This document shows positions 8,339-16,836 of a stretch of 64,000 nucleotides of DNA, one piece after another (the stretch's first letter is position 1; the number at the start of each line of letters is the position of its first letter). A program made the position numbers and the translations under genes. Origin of the DNA: an uncultured Roseicyclus sp. (GTDB taxonomy: Bacteria; Pseudomonadota; Alphaproteobacteria; Rhodobacterales; Rhodobacteraceae); the NCBI GenBank assembly GCA_947491935.1, contig CANLLF010000002.1:186001-250000 (forward strand), read 5' to 3'. The notes beneath the pieces are model-generated. The model made no database searches. It saw nothing but the letters and a program-made list of their open reading frames with translations, and had not been told where the DNA came from.

Positions 8339-9037
8339 ATGCCCGAACCCCAAGCTGCCGATGCCGTCTATCGCCTGAACGGGATCGACCTGGCGGTGCC
8401 CTCGGGCCTTGCCAGTGACGGTATCGTGGAGAAGTTGGCCGATGGCACCTATGAGGCCGATGAGGCCCGTGCCGTGGATCGCTGCGTGCGCCCGGGCTTG
8501 CGGGTGTTGGAGCTTGGGGCCGGTCTTGGCTATGTGGGCGCGCTGGCGGCCAGGCAGACGGAACCGGCCAACGTCCTGTCGCTGGAGGCGAACCCCGACC
8601 TCCTGCCGGTGATTGCGGCCAATCACGCCCGCAACGGCGTGTCTGAGATCAGCACAATTCACGCGGCGGTTGTGGGCCATGCGGCGGACGGGGCGACGGC
8701 CAAGTTCCATATCGCGGACGGCTTCACCGGATCGCGCCTTGGGGCAAAAGGCGGCCGCCAGGTTGAAGTGCCGCTTGTCGGGTTCCACGATCTGCTGCGC
8801 GCGCATCGCCCGCATGTGGTGCTGATGGATGTGGAAGGGGCCGAAGCGGGGTATTTCGACCGGCCCTGGACATGCCCGTTGCGGTTTTGCGTCATGGAAA
8901 TCCACCCCAAGCGCTACGGCGCGGATGTGATTAAGAAGATCGTCGACCGGATGAGCGCGATGGACATGACGTACGATCCTGCCACCTCGCGCGGCAAGGT
9001 GCTTGGGTTCCGACGGGTCTGGAGCGAGGGGGCCTAG
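8339..9037 (+). CDS. FkbM-family methyltransferase
   Basis: The roughly 232-residue SAM-dependent methyltransferase has motif I VLELGAGLGYVGALAA, then SLEANPDLLPVIAANHARNG, and the FkbM-typical LMDVEGAE near residue 165. Acceptors in this family are often sugar or polyketide hydroxyls; the substrate here is unknown. ATG 8339 is preferred, though a GTG at 8321 would add six residues and neither has a clear ribosome site. It follows the MDR gene on the same strand and its stop overlaps the stop of the convergent DUF1203 gene by 4 bases. Confidence 0.8.
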   Translation: MPEPQAADAVYRLNGIDLAVPSGLASDGIVEKLADGTYEADEARAVDRCVRPGLRVLELGAGLGYVGALAARQTEPANVLSLEANPDLLPVIAANHARNGVSEISTIHAAVVGHAADGATAKFHIADGFTGSRLGAKGGRQVEVPLVGFHDLLRAHRPHVVLMDVEGAEAGYFDRPWTCPLRFCVMEIHPKRYGADVIKKIVDRMSAMDMTYDPATSRGKVLGFRRVWSEGA

Positions 9038-9501
9038 GCCCGCTCGATCAGCCCAGCATAACACCCGTGGCCCGCATTGTGCGCGTGGATGTAGCGGATC
9101 GCCGGATTGGCCAGCATCTCGCGGATAACGGGCTCCGCCGCATCACCAGCCACAACCCGGCCATCGGCGATCTTGTCGCGCGCATCGAAGCCCCTGAGCG
9201 ACAGCAGGCGGTGGGCCATCACGGCGGGGATCTCATCCACCGCATCATAGGTTCGGGTCGCCCCTTCGATCACATAGATCGCGTGGCTGGACCGGTAGGG
9301 GGAGTGTGCCGGTTGATGCATGTGGTTGAGCAACAGCAGGGTCTCGCCCACCTCCGCGTCGCGCATCTCGATCCGGTCGGGGTAACAATTGGGTTCGGTC
9401 GCGGTGACCCGCTCGGCGCCGTGCGCCGCCAGCGCGTCATCGGGCAAACCGAAGAGATGCGCGAAGGGTTCGGGCGACAGACCGCGGATTCGATAGGACA
9501 T
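9034..9501 (-). CDS. DUF1203 family protein
   Basis: The 155-residue soluble protein has the DUF1203 signature: an N-terminal YRIRGLSPEPF, then YPDRIEMRDAEVGETLLLLNHMHQ, SPYRSSHAIYV and the C-terminal IHAHNAGHGCYAGLIERA. The repeated His residues in the last part (HAHNAGHGC) could bind metal, but this is only suggestive. The family has no established activity known to me. It is convergent with the FkbM gene and has an ATG start with no conflicting upstream gene. Confidence 0.85.
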   Translation of the reverse strand: MSYRIRGLSPEPFAHLFGLPDDALAAHGAERVTATEPNCYPDRIEMRDAEVGETLLLLNHMHQPAHSPYRSSHAIYVIEGATRTYDAVDEIPAVMAHRLLSLRGFDARDKIADGRVVAGDAAEPVIREMLANPAIRYIHAHNAGHGCYAGLIERA

Positions 9502-9591
9502 TGAGGTGGCTCCGGTTTGGGGATGATGCCGGAAAGATGTGGCCAGACGCCGCGCAACGCGACCCGGATGCTGCGCATTTTGAGTGGCGCC

Positions 9592-11139
9592 TCATTGATC
9601 CGGCTTAGGCAGGCAGGACGCATCGACCAGCGCGGCGATGAGCCCGCGCCGCGCATACGCGCCGCCTTCGACATCCAACGGGATGTCTTCGAGCACCACA
9701 CATGCCGCAGGTTTGTAGGTGCCGACCCACACCACGGGTCCGGTGGCATTCTGCGGCGGCTGATACATCTGATCGAAGAAATGGCGGGGCGGGCCGGTTG
9801 GCCTGGCGCTGTAGACCGGAAGGGCATTATCGCGCCCGGTATACAGCAGATCGGCCACAACATCGCGATGATCCACGGCAATGGCCTCGGCCCGCGTCCG
9901 GTCCGCTGCATCGAGGATCTGGTACGACAGGTCCGCCCGGCCCAGATGGCGCGCCATCACGGGCCGGTCCCGATAGGTGATCACCTCCGGGGCCATGTAG
10001 AGCGTGACAACGCCGATCGCGGCCACACCATTGAGCGCGGTGGCGGCGATCAGAATCCAGCTCCGCCTCCATTGGCAGAGCCATCCGACGATCAGTGGCG
10101 TGGCCGCGAGAAAGGCGGGAAAGGCCCAATTTGCGAAGGCACCTGACACAAGCGCCTGCGCGCTGACCAGGGCGAGGATCGAGAGGGCAAAGGCCAGAAG
10201 GATCCGGTCATCGGGCTGCTTTGGCCGGATCGTGAGCCAGATCAGACCAGCGGCCAGAAATGGACCGATTGCCAGAACCTGGCTCACCAGAAACGTCCCG
10301 AGATTGACGAGGCTGATCCCCGCCATTGGTGCCGTTTCAGTCATCCAACCAGCGTTCTGTCCGAGATGGCGGATGGTCACCAGCTCATTGCCGAGGTTCC
10401 ACAGGAGGTTCGGGGCAAGCACGCACAGCGATGCTCCGATCATCAGCCCCGTCTTGCGCCACCCAAGGCGCGCCGCCGGCTGAACCCATGCCGCCATGGC
10501 GAGGCCCAGATAGAAGTAGAGCCCGGCATATTTCGCCATCGCGGCCATCCCGACGAGAGCACCGATCGCCACCGCGCGCGCGACGGTGATCTTTCGCCAC
10601 GACGTGACGTAGAGCGCCAGCGCCGCCGCATAGAACGGCGCCGCGACCGTGTCGGTTGAGATCATGTAGCTGCCAACGGCAACAATGGGCAGCGTCAGAT
10701 AGGCCAGCGCGGTCCAGAAGGCTGCGGCGGCGCCATAGAGCCGCGCGGCAATCTGAACGAGGATTGCCGCGGTGATACCATGCAAGATGGGCGCGGAGAC
10801 CCGGATCCAGAACGTTGTGTCCTGACCGGCCAGATCGGTGACACCGCGCAGCAGGTAGGCAATCAGCGGCGGTTTGGAAAAATACCCGAATTCAAGATCC
10901 TGTCCCCAAAGCCAGTATTGCGCCTCGTCCACGAAAAGATCGGTCTGGTCAAAAGCAAGCGTCAGGATTCGCAACGCCGTGATCAGGGCGATCACGCCAT
11001 AGGCAAGCCAAGCCCTGCCGAGGGCAGGGCGGCTCAATACGGCGAAATGTTCAAGCGCGTAAGCCAAGATCGTGTCATCTGTGCATCCCACATCGTGCCG
11101 GCCAAAGGCCGTCAGACGAGCATCGAGGGGAACGCACAT
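9592..11139 (-). CDS. GT39/ArnT-type membrane glycosyltransferase
   Basis: The 515-residue integral membrane protein has about 11-12 hydrophobic helices and a soluble C-terminal part from about residue 400. The acidic motif DLFVDEAQYWLWGQDLEFGYFSKPPL near residue 70 is the hallmark of dolichol- or undecaprenyl-phosphate-sugar-dependent GT39/GT83 enzymes (PMT/ArnT clan); it lies in the first periplasmic loop. It is expected to move a lipid-linked sugar to a periplasmic acceptor. The acceptor is unknown and there are no glycan genes nearby. The start at ATG 11139 is uncertain, as the first 35 residues lack family features. Confidence 0.82.
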   Translation of the reverse strand: MCVPLDARLTAFGRHDVGCTDDTILAYALEHFAVLSRPALGRAWLAYGVIALITALRILTLAFDQTDLFVDEAQYWLWGQDLEFGYFSKPPLIAYLLRGVTDLAGQDTTFWIRVSAPILHGITAAILVQIAARLYGAAAAFWTALAYLTLPIVAVGSYMISTDTVAAPFYAAALALYVTSWRKITVARAVAIGALVGMAAMAKYAGLYFYLGLAMAAWVQPAARLGWRKTGLMIGASLCVLAPNLLWNLGNELVTIRHLGQNAGWMTETAPMAGISLVNLGTFLVSQVLAIGPFLAAGLIWLTIRPKQPDDRILLAFALSILALVSAQALVSGAFANWAFPAFLAATPLIVGWLCQWRRSWILIAATALNGVAAIGVVTLYMAPEVITYRDRPVMARHLGRADLSYQILDAADRTRAEAIAVDHRDVVADLLYTGRDNALPVYSARPTGPPRHFFDQMYQPPQNATGPVVWVGTYKPAACVVLEDIPLDVEGGAYARRGLIAALVDASCLPKPDQ

Positions 11140-11253
11140 TTTTAATTGAAGCGTGCAATGTGCATTCCAACGAAAGCGGTGCCGCTGTCAACCAAGACGA
11201 GTGATATCAGGTGCCATGTCGCTGAAACCCGCCGCATCGTCGCCCTATGAGAC

Positions 11254-11286
11254 GAAAAAATCGCGCAGGGCGGCACCCTGCGCGAT
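11254..11286 (-). terminator. Rho-independent terminator after rplY
   Basis: An 11-bp stem (11260-11270 with 11276-11286) around a 5-base loop is followed on the minus strand by six T residues (complement of 11255-11260). It lies 26 bases past the rplY stop. Confidence 0.9.
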
Positions 11287-11312
11287 CAAAAATCAAGCGG
11301 ATGTTCTGCCGA

Positions 11313-11981
11313 TTACTCCTCGGCAGATTCCTCTTCGGCGGGGGCGTCTTCACCCTCGGTCGCCTCGGCGTCGCCGTCTGCGTCATCTGCATCGTCTTCC
11401 GCGGACAGCAGGGCCGACGGAGCCGTGAGATTGGCAATCACGAAATCGCGGTCAATCGTGGGCGTCGCGCCAGCGGGCAAATCGACAGAGCTGATGGTGA
11501 CGGTGTCGCCAATGTCCAACCCGGTCAGGTCGATCACGATGGATTCCGGAATGTCAGCCGCGGTCACGCGCAGCTCGACCTCGGGGCGGACCATCGTCAA
11601 CACGCCGCCTTTCTTGAGAGCGGGGCATGCATCTTCGCCAATCACGTCAACGGCAATGAAGAGGTTTACCTTCGAGGTCCGGCGCAGGCGCATGAAATCG
11701 ACATGCGTGGGCAGGTCTTTCACGACGTCGCGCTGCACATTGCGGCAGATCACGCGGACATCTTCTTCGCCCTCGACCTTCATGTTGAACAGCGTCGACA
11801 GGAAACGACCCGCCTTGAGATTCTTCAGAAGCACGTTGAAGGGGATCTGGATCGGCATCGGGTCAACCCCGCCGCCATATACGATACCGGGCACCTTGCC
11901 TTCACGGCGTGCTTGACGAGCGGCCCCCTTGCCTGTCCCCGTCCGTGCCTCGGCGATAAGATCAGGAATCTCACCAGCCAT
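11313..11981 (-). CDS. rplY: 50S ribosomal protein L25/general stress protein Ctc
   Basis: This 5S-rRNA-binding ribosomal protein is of the long TL5/CTC type, 222 residues. The N-terminal L25 domain (about 1-95) contains [22 protein letters not shown], and the C-terminal beta domain runs to about residue 190. The last 35 residues form an Asp/Glu/Ala tail typical of alphaproteobacterial L25. The ATG has AGGAGAAC just upstream. A terminator lies directly downstream, so it does not share a transcript with the GT39 gene or pth. Confidence 0.95.
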   Translation of the reverse strand: MAGEIPDLIAEARTGTGKGAARQARREGKVPGIVYGGGVDPMPIQIPFNVLLKNLKAGRFLSTLFNMKVEGEEDVRVICRNVQRDVVKDLPTHVDFMRLRRTSKVNLFIAVDVIGEDACPALKKGGVLTMVRPEVELRVTAADIPESIVIDLTGLDIGDTVTISSVDLPAGATPTIDRDFVIANLTAPSALLSAEDDADDADGDAEATEGEDAPAEEESAEE

Positions 11982-12113
11982 AGTTGTTCTCCTAGATTAT
12001 GAGCCGCCTCCAAGGGTGTCGGCTCCGGTTCAGAAGTCGCGCGTATAGGGCAGGGACGCCGAATTGAAAAGCCCCCACTTGCGCAGATCGTCCGCCCGTG
12101 TCAGCCGTGGGCG

Positions 12114-13268
12114 ATGAGTATCCTGTCCGCCCTGTCCGTTTCCCGCCGCCCGGTGATGGCCTTCATGATCGTTGGCCTGTTCTGGGGCAGTTTTGCCGCG
12201 CAGGTGCCGGTGCTCAAGGCGGGCATCGGGGCGGATGATACACTTTTTGGTGTGATTTTGCTGGGCACATCTATCGGTCTGGCCACCACGATGTGGCTTG
12301 CTCCGATCTTTGATCGCAGGTTCGGGCGGCTGGCGATGCCGATTGCGGGGCTGATCTTTGCGGCCGCCGCGATGGGCCCGGCGCTGGCATCTTCACCGCT
12401 GATGTTCTTCTTCGCGATGGTCATGGCGGGCTATTGCTCGGGCATGTTGGATGTTGTGATGAACGCGCGCGTGTCCGAGTTGGAGGCGCGCCAGGGCCGG
12501 TCCCTGATGAACGCCAACCACGCCATGTTCTCCGTCGCCTACGCCATCAGCGCTCTGATGACCGGCTTCGCGCGGGAGGCCGGGTGGGACCCGGTGCAGA
12601 TCTTTGCGGCCATCGCGGTTGTTATCGTCGGCCTGGCGCTGTGCCTCCGGATGGAGGTGGAGCCGATCGATGAAGAGGCGCGCCGGACGAACCGGTTCCC
12701 ATGGGCGACGGTCCTTTTGTGTGGCGCCATTGTCCTGATCGCGTTCTTCGTGGAGGCCACGGTGGAAGCATGGTCGGCGCTCCATATCGAACGGACGCTT
12801 GGCGGGCGCGCGGCAGAGGGCGCGTTGGGCCCGGCCATCCTGGGCCTGACCATGGCGGTTGGCCGGTTCTCGGGCCAGGCCCTGACGGAGCGGTTTTCGG
12901 AAACCGCGATCATCGTGATCGGGACGGGCATGTCGTGCTGCGGCGCGCTGATTGCGGCCACCGCGCCGTCACCGCTCATTGCCTATCTGGGCTTTGGCGC
13001 CATGGGATTGGGGATCGCGGCGGTGGGCCCGGTGGGGCTTGCCATCGTCGGCCGGATGGTGCGGCCTGAGCACCGCACGGCGGCCGTTGCGCGGGCGGCG
13101 GTGATCGGCTTCATGGGCTTCGTGCTGGCGCCGTCCCTGATGGGGTTCGTGTCCGGCGCGTTCGGGCTGCGGATCGCGTTTGCAACCGTTGCACTGGTTG
13201 CGGTGATCGCACCGTTACTGGCGCTCTATCTCCGCGCCAATACGGCGCGCTATTCCCATTCCGTGTGA
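12114..13268 (+). CDS. MFS transporter
   Basis: The 384-residue membrane protein has about 12 hydrophobic segments in two six-helix halves, separated by a hydrophilic loop near residue 185 (MEVEPIDEEARRTNRF). The loop after helix 2 (PIFDRRFGRLAMP) fits the MFS motif A position. It resembles the FucP/YbjJ-like branch (ARVSELEARQGRSLMNANHAMFSVAYA). The substrate cannot be read from sequence. Its last 19 bases overlap the end of the convergent dehydrogenase gene. Confidence 0.83.
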   Translation: MSILSALSVSRRPVMAFMIVGLFWGSFAAQVPVLKAGIGADDTLFGVILLGTSIGLATTMWLAPIFDRRFGRLAMPIAGLIFAAAAMGPALASSPLMFFFAMVMAGYCSGMLDVVMNARVSELEARQGRSLMNANHAMFSVAYAISALMTGFAREAGWDPVQIFAAIAVVIVGLALCLRMEVEPIDEEARRTNRFPWATVLLCGAIVLIAFFVEATVEAWSALHIERTLGGRAAEGALGPAILGLTMAVGRFSGQALTERFSETAIIVIGTGMSCCGALIAATAPSPLIAYLGFGAMGLGIAAVGPVGLAIVGRMVRPEHRTAAVARAAVIGFMGFVLAPSLMGFVSGAFGLRIAFATVALVAVIAPLLALYLRANTARYSHSV

Positions 13269-14413
13269 AAGTCTTTCGGCATCAACAGGTTGTGGCGGCC
13301 CAGATCGGCGATGTTCCGTTCGCCGCATAGGGCCATCGACGTATCCAGCTCCTTGTGGATGACCTGCAACGCCTCCGTCACGCCCTGCTGCCCCCGGGCG
13401 CCGAGACCGTAGACAAACGCGCGCCCGATCATCGTGCCCTTGGCCCCCAGCGCGATGGCCTTCAGGACATCCTGGCCCGTGCGGATCCCGCTGTCGAGAT
13501 GGACCTCCATCTTGTCGCCGACAACATCCATGATGCGCGGCAACATGCGGATCGAGCTGAGCGCGCCGTCCAGCTGACGGCCGCCATGGTTGGACACCAC
13601 AATCGCATCTGCACCCACATTCATCGCCTCGCGAGCATCGTCTTCATCGAGGATGCCTTTGAGGATAACCGGGCCATCCCACCACGACCGGAACTCCTTG
13701 ATCCGCTCCCAATTCAGGCTCGGATCGAAGGCCTCCGCCGTCCATGAGCTTAGCGAGCCGGGATCGGTAACGCCCTTGGCATGGCCGACGATATTGCCGA
13801 AGAACCGCCGCTTGGTGCCCAACATCTCAAGGCCCCACGGGATCTTCGTCATCATATTCGCGATCGAGGCGGGGGTGAGTTTGGGAGGAGCCGACAGCCC
13901 GTTTTTGATATCCTTGTGGCGTTGGCCCATGATCTGAAGGTCGACCGTAATCACCAGCGCAGAGCAATGGGCGTCCTGCGCGCGGGCGAAGAGCCGCTTC
14001 ATGAACTCGTCGTCCTTAAGGGTATAAACCTGAAACCAGAACGGCTTCTGCGTATGCTCTGCCACATCTTCGATGGAACAGATCGACATGGTCGACAGGG
14101 TGAAGGGGACACCGAACCGCTCAGCGGCGCGGGCGGCTTTGATTTCGCCGTCGGCGGCCTGCATTCCGGTCAGGCCAACGGGGGCAAGGGCCACCGGCAT
14201 CGTCACATCCTGGCCGACCATCTGGCTGGCGGTCGTGCGCCCGGCCATGTCGCGCGCAATGCGTTGGCGCAGGCGGATCAGATTGAAATCGCTGACGTTT
14301 TCGCGAAATGTCTGCTCCGTCCAACTGCCGGATTCCGCGTAATCGTAGAACATCTTCGGCACGCGCCGTTTGTAGATGCGTTTCAGGTCCTCAATCTCGG
14401 TGATGACAACCAT
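13250..14413 (-). CDS. lldD: FMN-dependent alpha-hydroxy acid dehydrogenase (L-lactate dehydrogenase type)
   Basis: The 387-residue TIM-barrel flavoprotein has the family motifs FYDYAESGSWTEQT, PVALAPVGLTGM (FMN binding), the active-site His loop SNHGGRQLDGA, and DSGIRTGQDVLKAIALGA. It oxidises an L-2-hydroxy acid to the 2-oxo acid and passes electrons to the respiratory chain or oxygen. L-lactate is the best-known substrate, but glycolate and mandelate relatives look alike, so the symbol is provisional. Its promoter shares the 133-base gap with the divergent nitroreductase gene, which carries a large palindrome. Confidence 0.85.
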   Translation of the reverse strand: MVVITEIEDLKRIYKRRVPKMFYDYAESGSWTEQTFRENVSDFNLIRLRQRIARDMAGRTTASQMVGQDVTMPVALAPVGLTGMQAADGEIKAARAAERFGVPFTLSTMSICSIEDVAEHTQKPFWFQVYTLKDDEFMKRLFARAQDAHCSALVITVDLQIMGQRHKDIKNGLSAPPKLTPASIANMMTKIPWGLEMLGTKRRFFGNIVGHAKGVTDPGSLSSWTAEAFDPSLNWERIKEFRSWWDGPVILKGILDEDDAREAMNVGADAIVVSNHGGRQLDGALSSIRMLPRIMDVVGDKMEVHLDSGIRTGQDVLKAIALGAKGTMIGRAFVYGLGARGQQGVTEALQVIHKELDTSMALCGERNIADLGRHNLLMPKDFHTEWE

Positions 14414-14487
14414 TTGGGCCCCCTTCCGTCTGGTAAGATTTCCTTACCAATTCTACATCGCGGAGTCTATCTACGGATTACCGCTTG

Positions 14488-14535
14488 ATTATAATACGAT
14501 ATCGCACTAAATATACTGCGATATCGTATTATAAT
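14488..14535. promoter_or_regulatory. 48-bp palindromic operator, likely MarR-type
   Basis: Two perfect 19-base arms (14488-14506 and 14517-14535) are inverted around a 10-base spacer. Each arm holds the near-palindrome TGCGATATCGTA, so the site looks like two dimer-binding sites. It ends 11 bases before the nitroreductase ATG and lies 75 bases from the lldD start. The MarR-type gene at 15676, in the same transcription unit, is the obvious binder (inference). Confidence 0.75.
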
Positions 14536-14546
14536 GGAGATCAGAC

Positions 14547-15692
14547 ATGACCCTCTCTCGCCGGAAGACACTCGCCCTCATCGGTGGCGGGTCCATCGTC
14601 GCCGCAACCGCCGCGGCGGGGTATGACATCACCCGGTTCCCCCATGCCGCCACCGCGCCATGGAGCGCGGCCGGGGGATACGACGATCCGCGGATGCGCG
14701 CGTTGAGTTGGGCGATCCTGGCCCCCAATCCCCACAACAGGCAGCCGTGGATGGTGGATTTGTCACAGGCTGACACCGCGGTCCTGTTTGTGGATACGGA
14801 TCGGCTCTTGCCGGAGACGGACCCGTTCAATCGTCAGATCACCATTGGGCTGGGGTGTTTCCTGGAAATCATGCGGCTGGCTGCGCTGCAGGACGGGCTT
14901 GCGGTTGAATTCGATCTTTTCCCGGGCGGCAGCGATCCGCGCGGGCTGGATGGGCGGCCCGTGGCGGCCTGCCGGTTTTCGCCCACGGATGCGGCCCCGG
15001 ACCCGTTATTCGCGCTGGTTCCGTTCCGCCGCTCCAACAAGGAGCCCTATGATACCAGCCGCCCCGTTCCGGTGGAGGCGCTGGAGCGGATTGCAACGGC
15101 GCCGATGTATTTCGGCATGGACTTCACCGCGGTGCCCGAGCGTGTGGCGCTGTTGCGGGATCTGTCGACGGACGCACTGCGCATCGAATTCGCCACGGAG
15201 CGGACATTACGCGAATCCGTGGATCTGTTCCGCATCGGTCATCGTGAGGTGGCCGCGAATCCCGACGGGATCGATTTTACCGGCCCCGGGTTCGAAACGC
15301 TCCGGATGACGCGGTTGTTCACCCGGGAAGCCTCCATGAACATGGATGGCTTTGTTGCCCGCTCGGCCGATGCGGCCTTCGTGGAAAACATGCAATCGGC
15401 TATGGCGCATCTGTGGCAGGTTACCCCGGACAACAGCCGTGAGGCCCAGATCCGCGCGGGCCAGGATTGGGTGCGCATCAACCTTGCCGCAACAGCCGAG
15501 GGGCTGGGGCTGCAACCGCTCAGCCAGGCCTTGCAGGAATTCGAGGAGATGCAGGCACTCTACGGCCAGGTTCACGCGGAACTGGCGCCTGGGGGCGGCA
15601 CCGTGCAAATGTGGGCCCGCGTGGGATACGGGCCTGAGGTTGGCGAAAGCCCGCGCTGGCCTTTGGAGGAAAAGATTGTCAGCGGACCCTGA
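14547..15692 (+). CDS. Tat-exported nitroreductase-family protein
   Basis: The 381-residue protein has a twin-arginine leader (LSRRKTLALIGGGSIVAATAA) and then an Acg-like nitroreductase fold: AILAPNPHNRQPWMVDL near residue 58, SNKEPYDTSRPVP in the middle, and a C-terminal LGLQPLSQALQEFEEM segment. Members bind FMN and reduce quinones or nitro compounds, but the activity here is unproven. A periplasmic Tat route suggests the cofactor is loaded before export. The gene starts 11 bases after a 48-bp palindrome and overlaps the next gene, a MarR regulator, by 17 bases, giving a self-contained regulated pair. Confidence 0.82.
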   Translation: MTLSRRKTLALIGGGSIVAATAAAGYDITRFPHAATAPWSAAGGYDDPRMRALSWAILAPNPHNRQPWMVDLSQADTAVLFVDTDRLLPETDPFNRQITIGLGCFLEIMRLAALQDGLAVEFDLFPGGSDPRGLDGRPVAACRFSPTDAAPDPLFALVPFRRSNKEPYDTSRPVPVEALERIATAPMYFGMDFTAVPERVALLRDLSTDALRIEFATERTLRESVDLFRIGHREVAANPDGIDFTGPGFETLRMTRLFTREASMNMDGFVARSADAAFVENMQSAMAHLWQVTPDNSREAQIRAGQDWVRINLAATAEGLGLQPLSQALQEFEEMQALYGQVHAELAPGGGTVQMWARVGYGPEVGESPRWPLEEKIVSGP

Positions 15693-16176
15693 TCTGAGGC
15701 TCTATTTCGAGCTGTTCAACGAGATCGGCATTGTCGAGCAACTCAGCCGCGCCGCGTTCGAGGCGCGGTTGCCCAAGGGCGTTCTGGTCTCGCACTTCAC
15801 CGTGTTGAACCACCTGATCCGGGTGGGGGACGGGCCCACGCCGCTGGCCCTTGCCACGGCCTTTCAGGTTCCCAAGACGACGCTCAGCCACACGTTGGCC
15901 CTTCTGGATAAACGCGGTTGGATCGAGATGCGCCCGAACCCGGCCGATGCGCGGTCAAAATGCGTCTGGATCACCGATGCCGGCCGTGCCTTTCGGGAGG
16001 AGGCGATTATCGCGATGACGCCGGATCTTGCGGATGTTGCAAGGGCGTTTTCGCCAGAGGCTGTGGCAAGCATTCTGCCGCATCTCAAGGCCCTGCGCGA
16101 ATTCCTCGACCGTCGACGTGACACGCCCGAGGCGGCCACCCGGCAGGGTGATCAGAGCGAACCGTTGGCGTCGTAG
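15676..16176 (+). CDS. MarR-family transcriptional regulator
   Basis: The 166-residue winged-helix protein contains TPLALATAFQVPKTTLSHTLALLDKRGWIEMRPNPADARSKCVWITDAG, the classic MarR recognition helix and beta wing with the DxRxK motif. The start is a TTG at 15676, decided by a GGAGGA site at 15665-15670; the reading frame is open far upstream only as a shadow of the nitroreductase gene. It overlaps the nitroreductase end by 17 bases, so translation is coupled. It probably represses its own operon through the palindrome at 14488-14535. Its end overlaps the convergent pilin gene by 25 bases. Confidence 0.87.
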   Translation: MSADPDLRLYFELFNEIGIVEQLSRAAFEARLPKGVLVSHFTVLNHLIRVGDGPTPLALATAFQVPKTTLSHTLALLDKRGWIEMRPNPADARSKCVWITDAGRAFREEAIIAMTPDLADVARAFSPEAVASILPHLKALREFLDRRRDTPEAATRQGDQSEPLAS

Positions 16177-16643
16177 ATCGTGTGCAACTCGCCGTAGGTC
16201 ATGTTGTCGCCGGTTTCGAGCGTGACGCCGTTTTCAGCGGCCAGCGCCTCGAATGCGCCGAGATCATCGATGGATTCACCGTCAGCGTAGGTCATATCAA
16301 GCGCCTGTTGGTACAGCTGATCGTAGGCCGCCTGATAATCACCGCCATTGCTCGCCAGGATCGCGGCGACGTAGGATTCGGCCTGTTCCGCCGATTGACG
16401 CGGCGAGAAGATCTCAAGATCACCCCAAGCGCCAAAGGCCGGGGCCGTGTTGGCCCCCCAGTCAAAGAGCGCGCCGGGGTCGATGCTCACCAGTTCCATC
16501 TGGATTTCGCCGGAGAGATCTTCAATGCCACCGGAAACAACCGCCATGGCCGCGAGGCCCAGGCCGACGGCAGCGGCGGTCAGCACGACCCAATCCACCA
16601 CCACCGCGCCATCTTCAGATTGCAAGAAGTGTTGGAAGGGCAT
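16152..16643 (-). CDS. Flp/TadE-type pilin-like protein
   Basis: The 163-residue protein has a short N-terminus ending in the class-III pilin-like pattern FLQSEDGAVVVDWVVLTAAAVGLGLAAMAVV: a Glu before a single hydrophobic helix. A long acidic extracytoplasmic part follows, much larger than classical Flp subunits (about 55 residues), so it may be a minor pilin or a TadE/F-like pseudopilin. No tad genes are present in the window. ATG 16643 is chosen because a GGAG lies upstream; a GTG at 16670 is possible. The end overlaps the MarR gene on the opposite strand. Confidence 0.65.
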   Translation of the reverse strand: MPFQHFLQSEDGAVVVDWVVLTAAAVGLGLAAMAVVSGGIEDLSGEIQMELVSIDPGALFDWGANTAPAFGAWGDLEIFSPRQSAEQAESYVAAILASNGGDYQAAYDQLYQQALDMTYADGESIDDLGAFEALAAENGVTLETGDNMTYGELHTIYDANGSL

Positions 16644-16836
16644 CGAGAAAACTCCGCACTGGTCAATCACATTTGACAGAAACTTTGCGGATCAGGTCGG
16701 CATGACAATGGCGTAATGCCGGTTTCACCGCGGCTGAAATGGGCCGAATCCGGGCGGGAATCTCGTCAGAAATGTGATGGCCGGGGTGTGCCAGGAACCG
16801 GGAACGCTCGGGATTTCCACTACAATGCCGGACCGA

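Noticed and set aside
7025-9064. 679-residue minus-strand open frame across pth, the MDR and FkbM genes
   Set aside because: It overlaps the pth start in another frame and lies antisense to the MDR and FkbM genes. Composition is Arg/His/Gln-rich, typical of a shadow frame.
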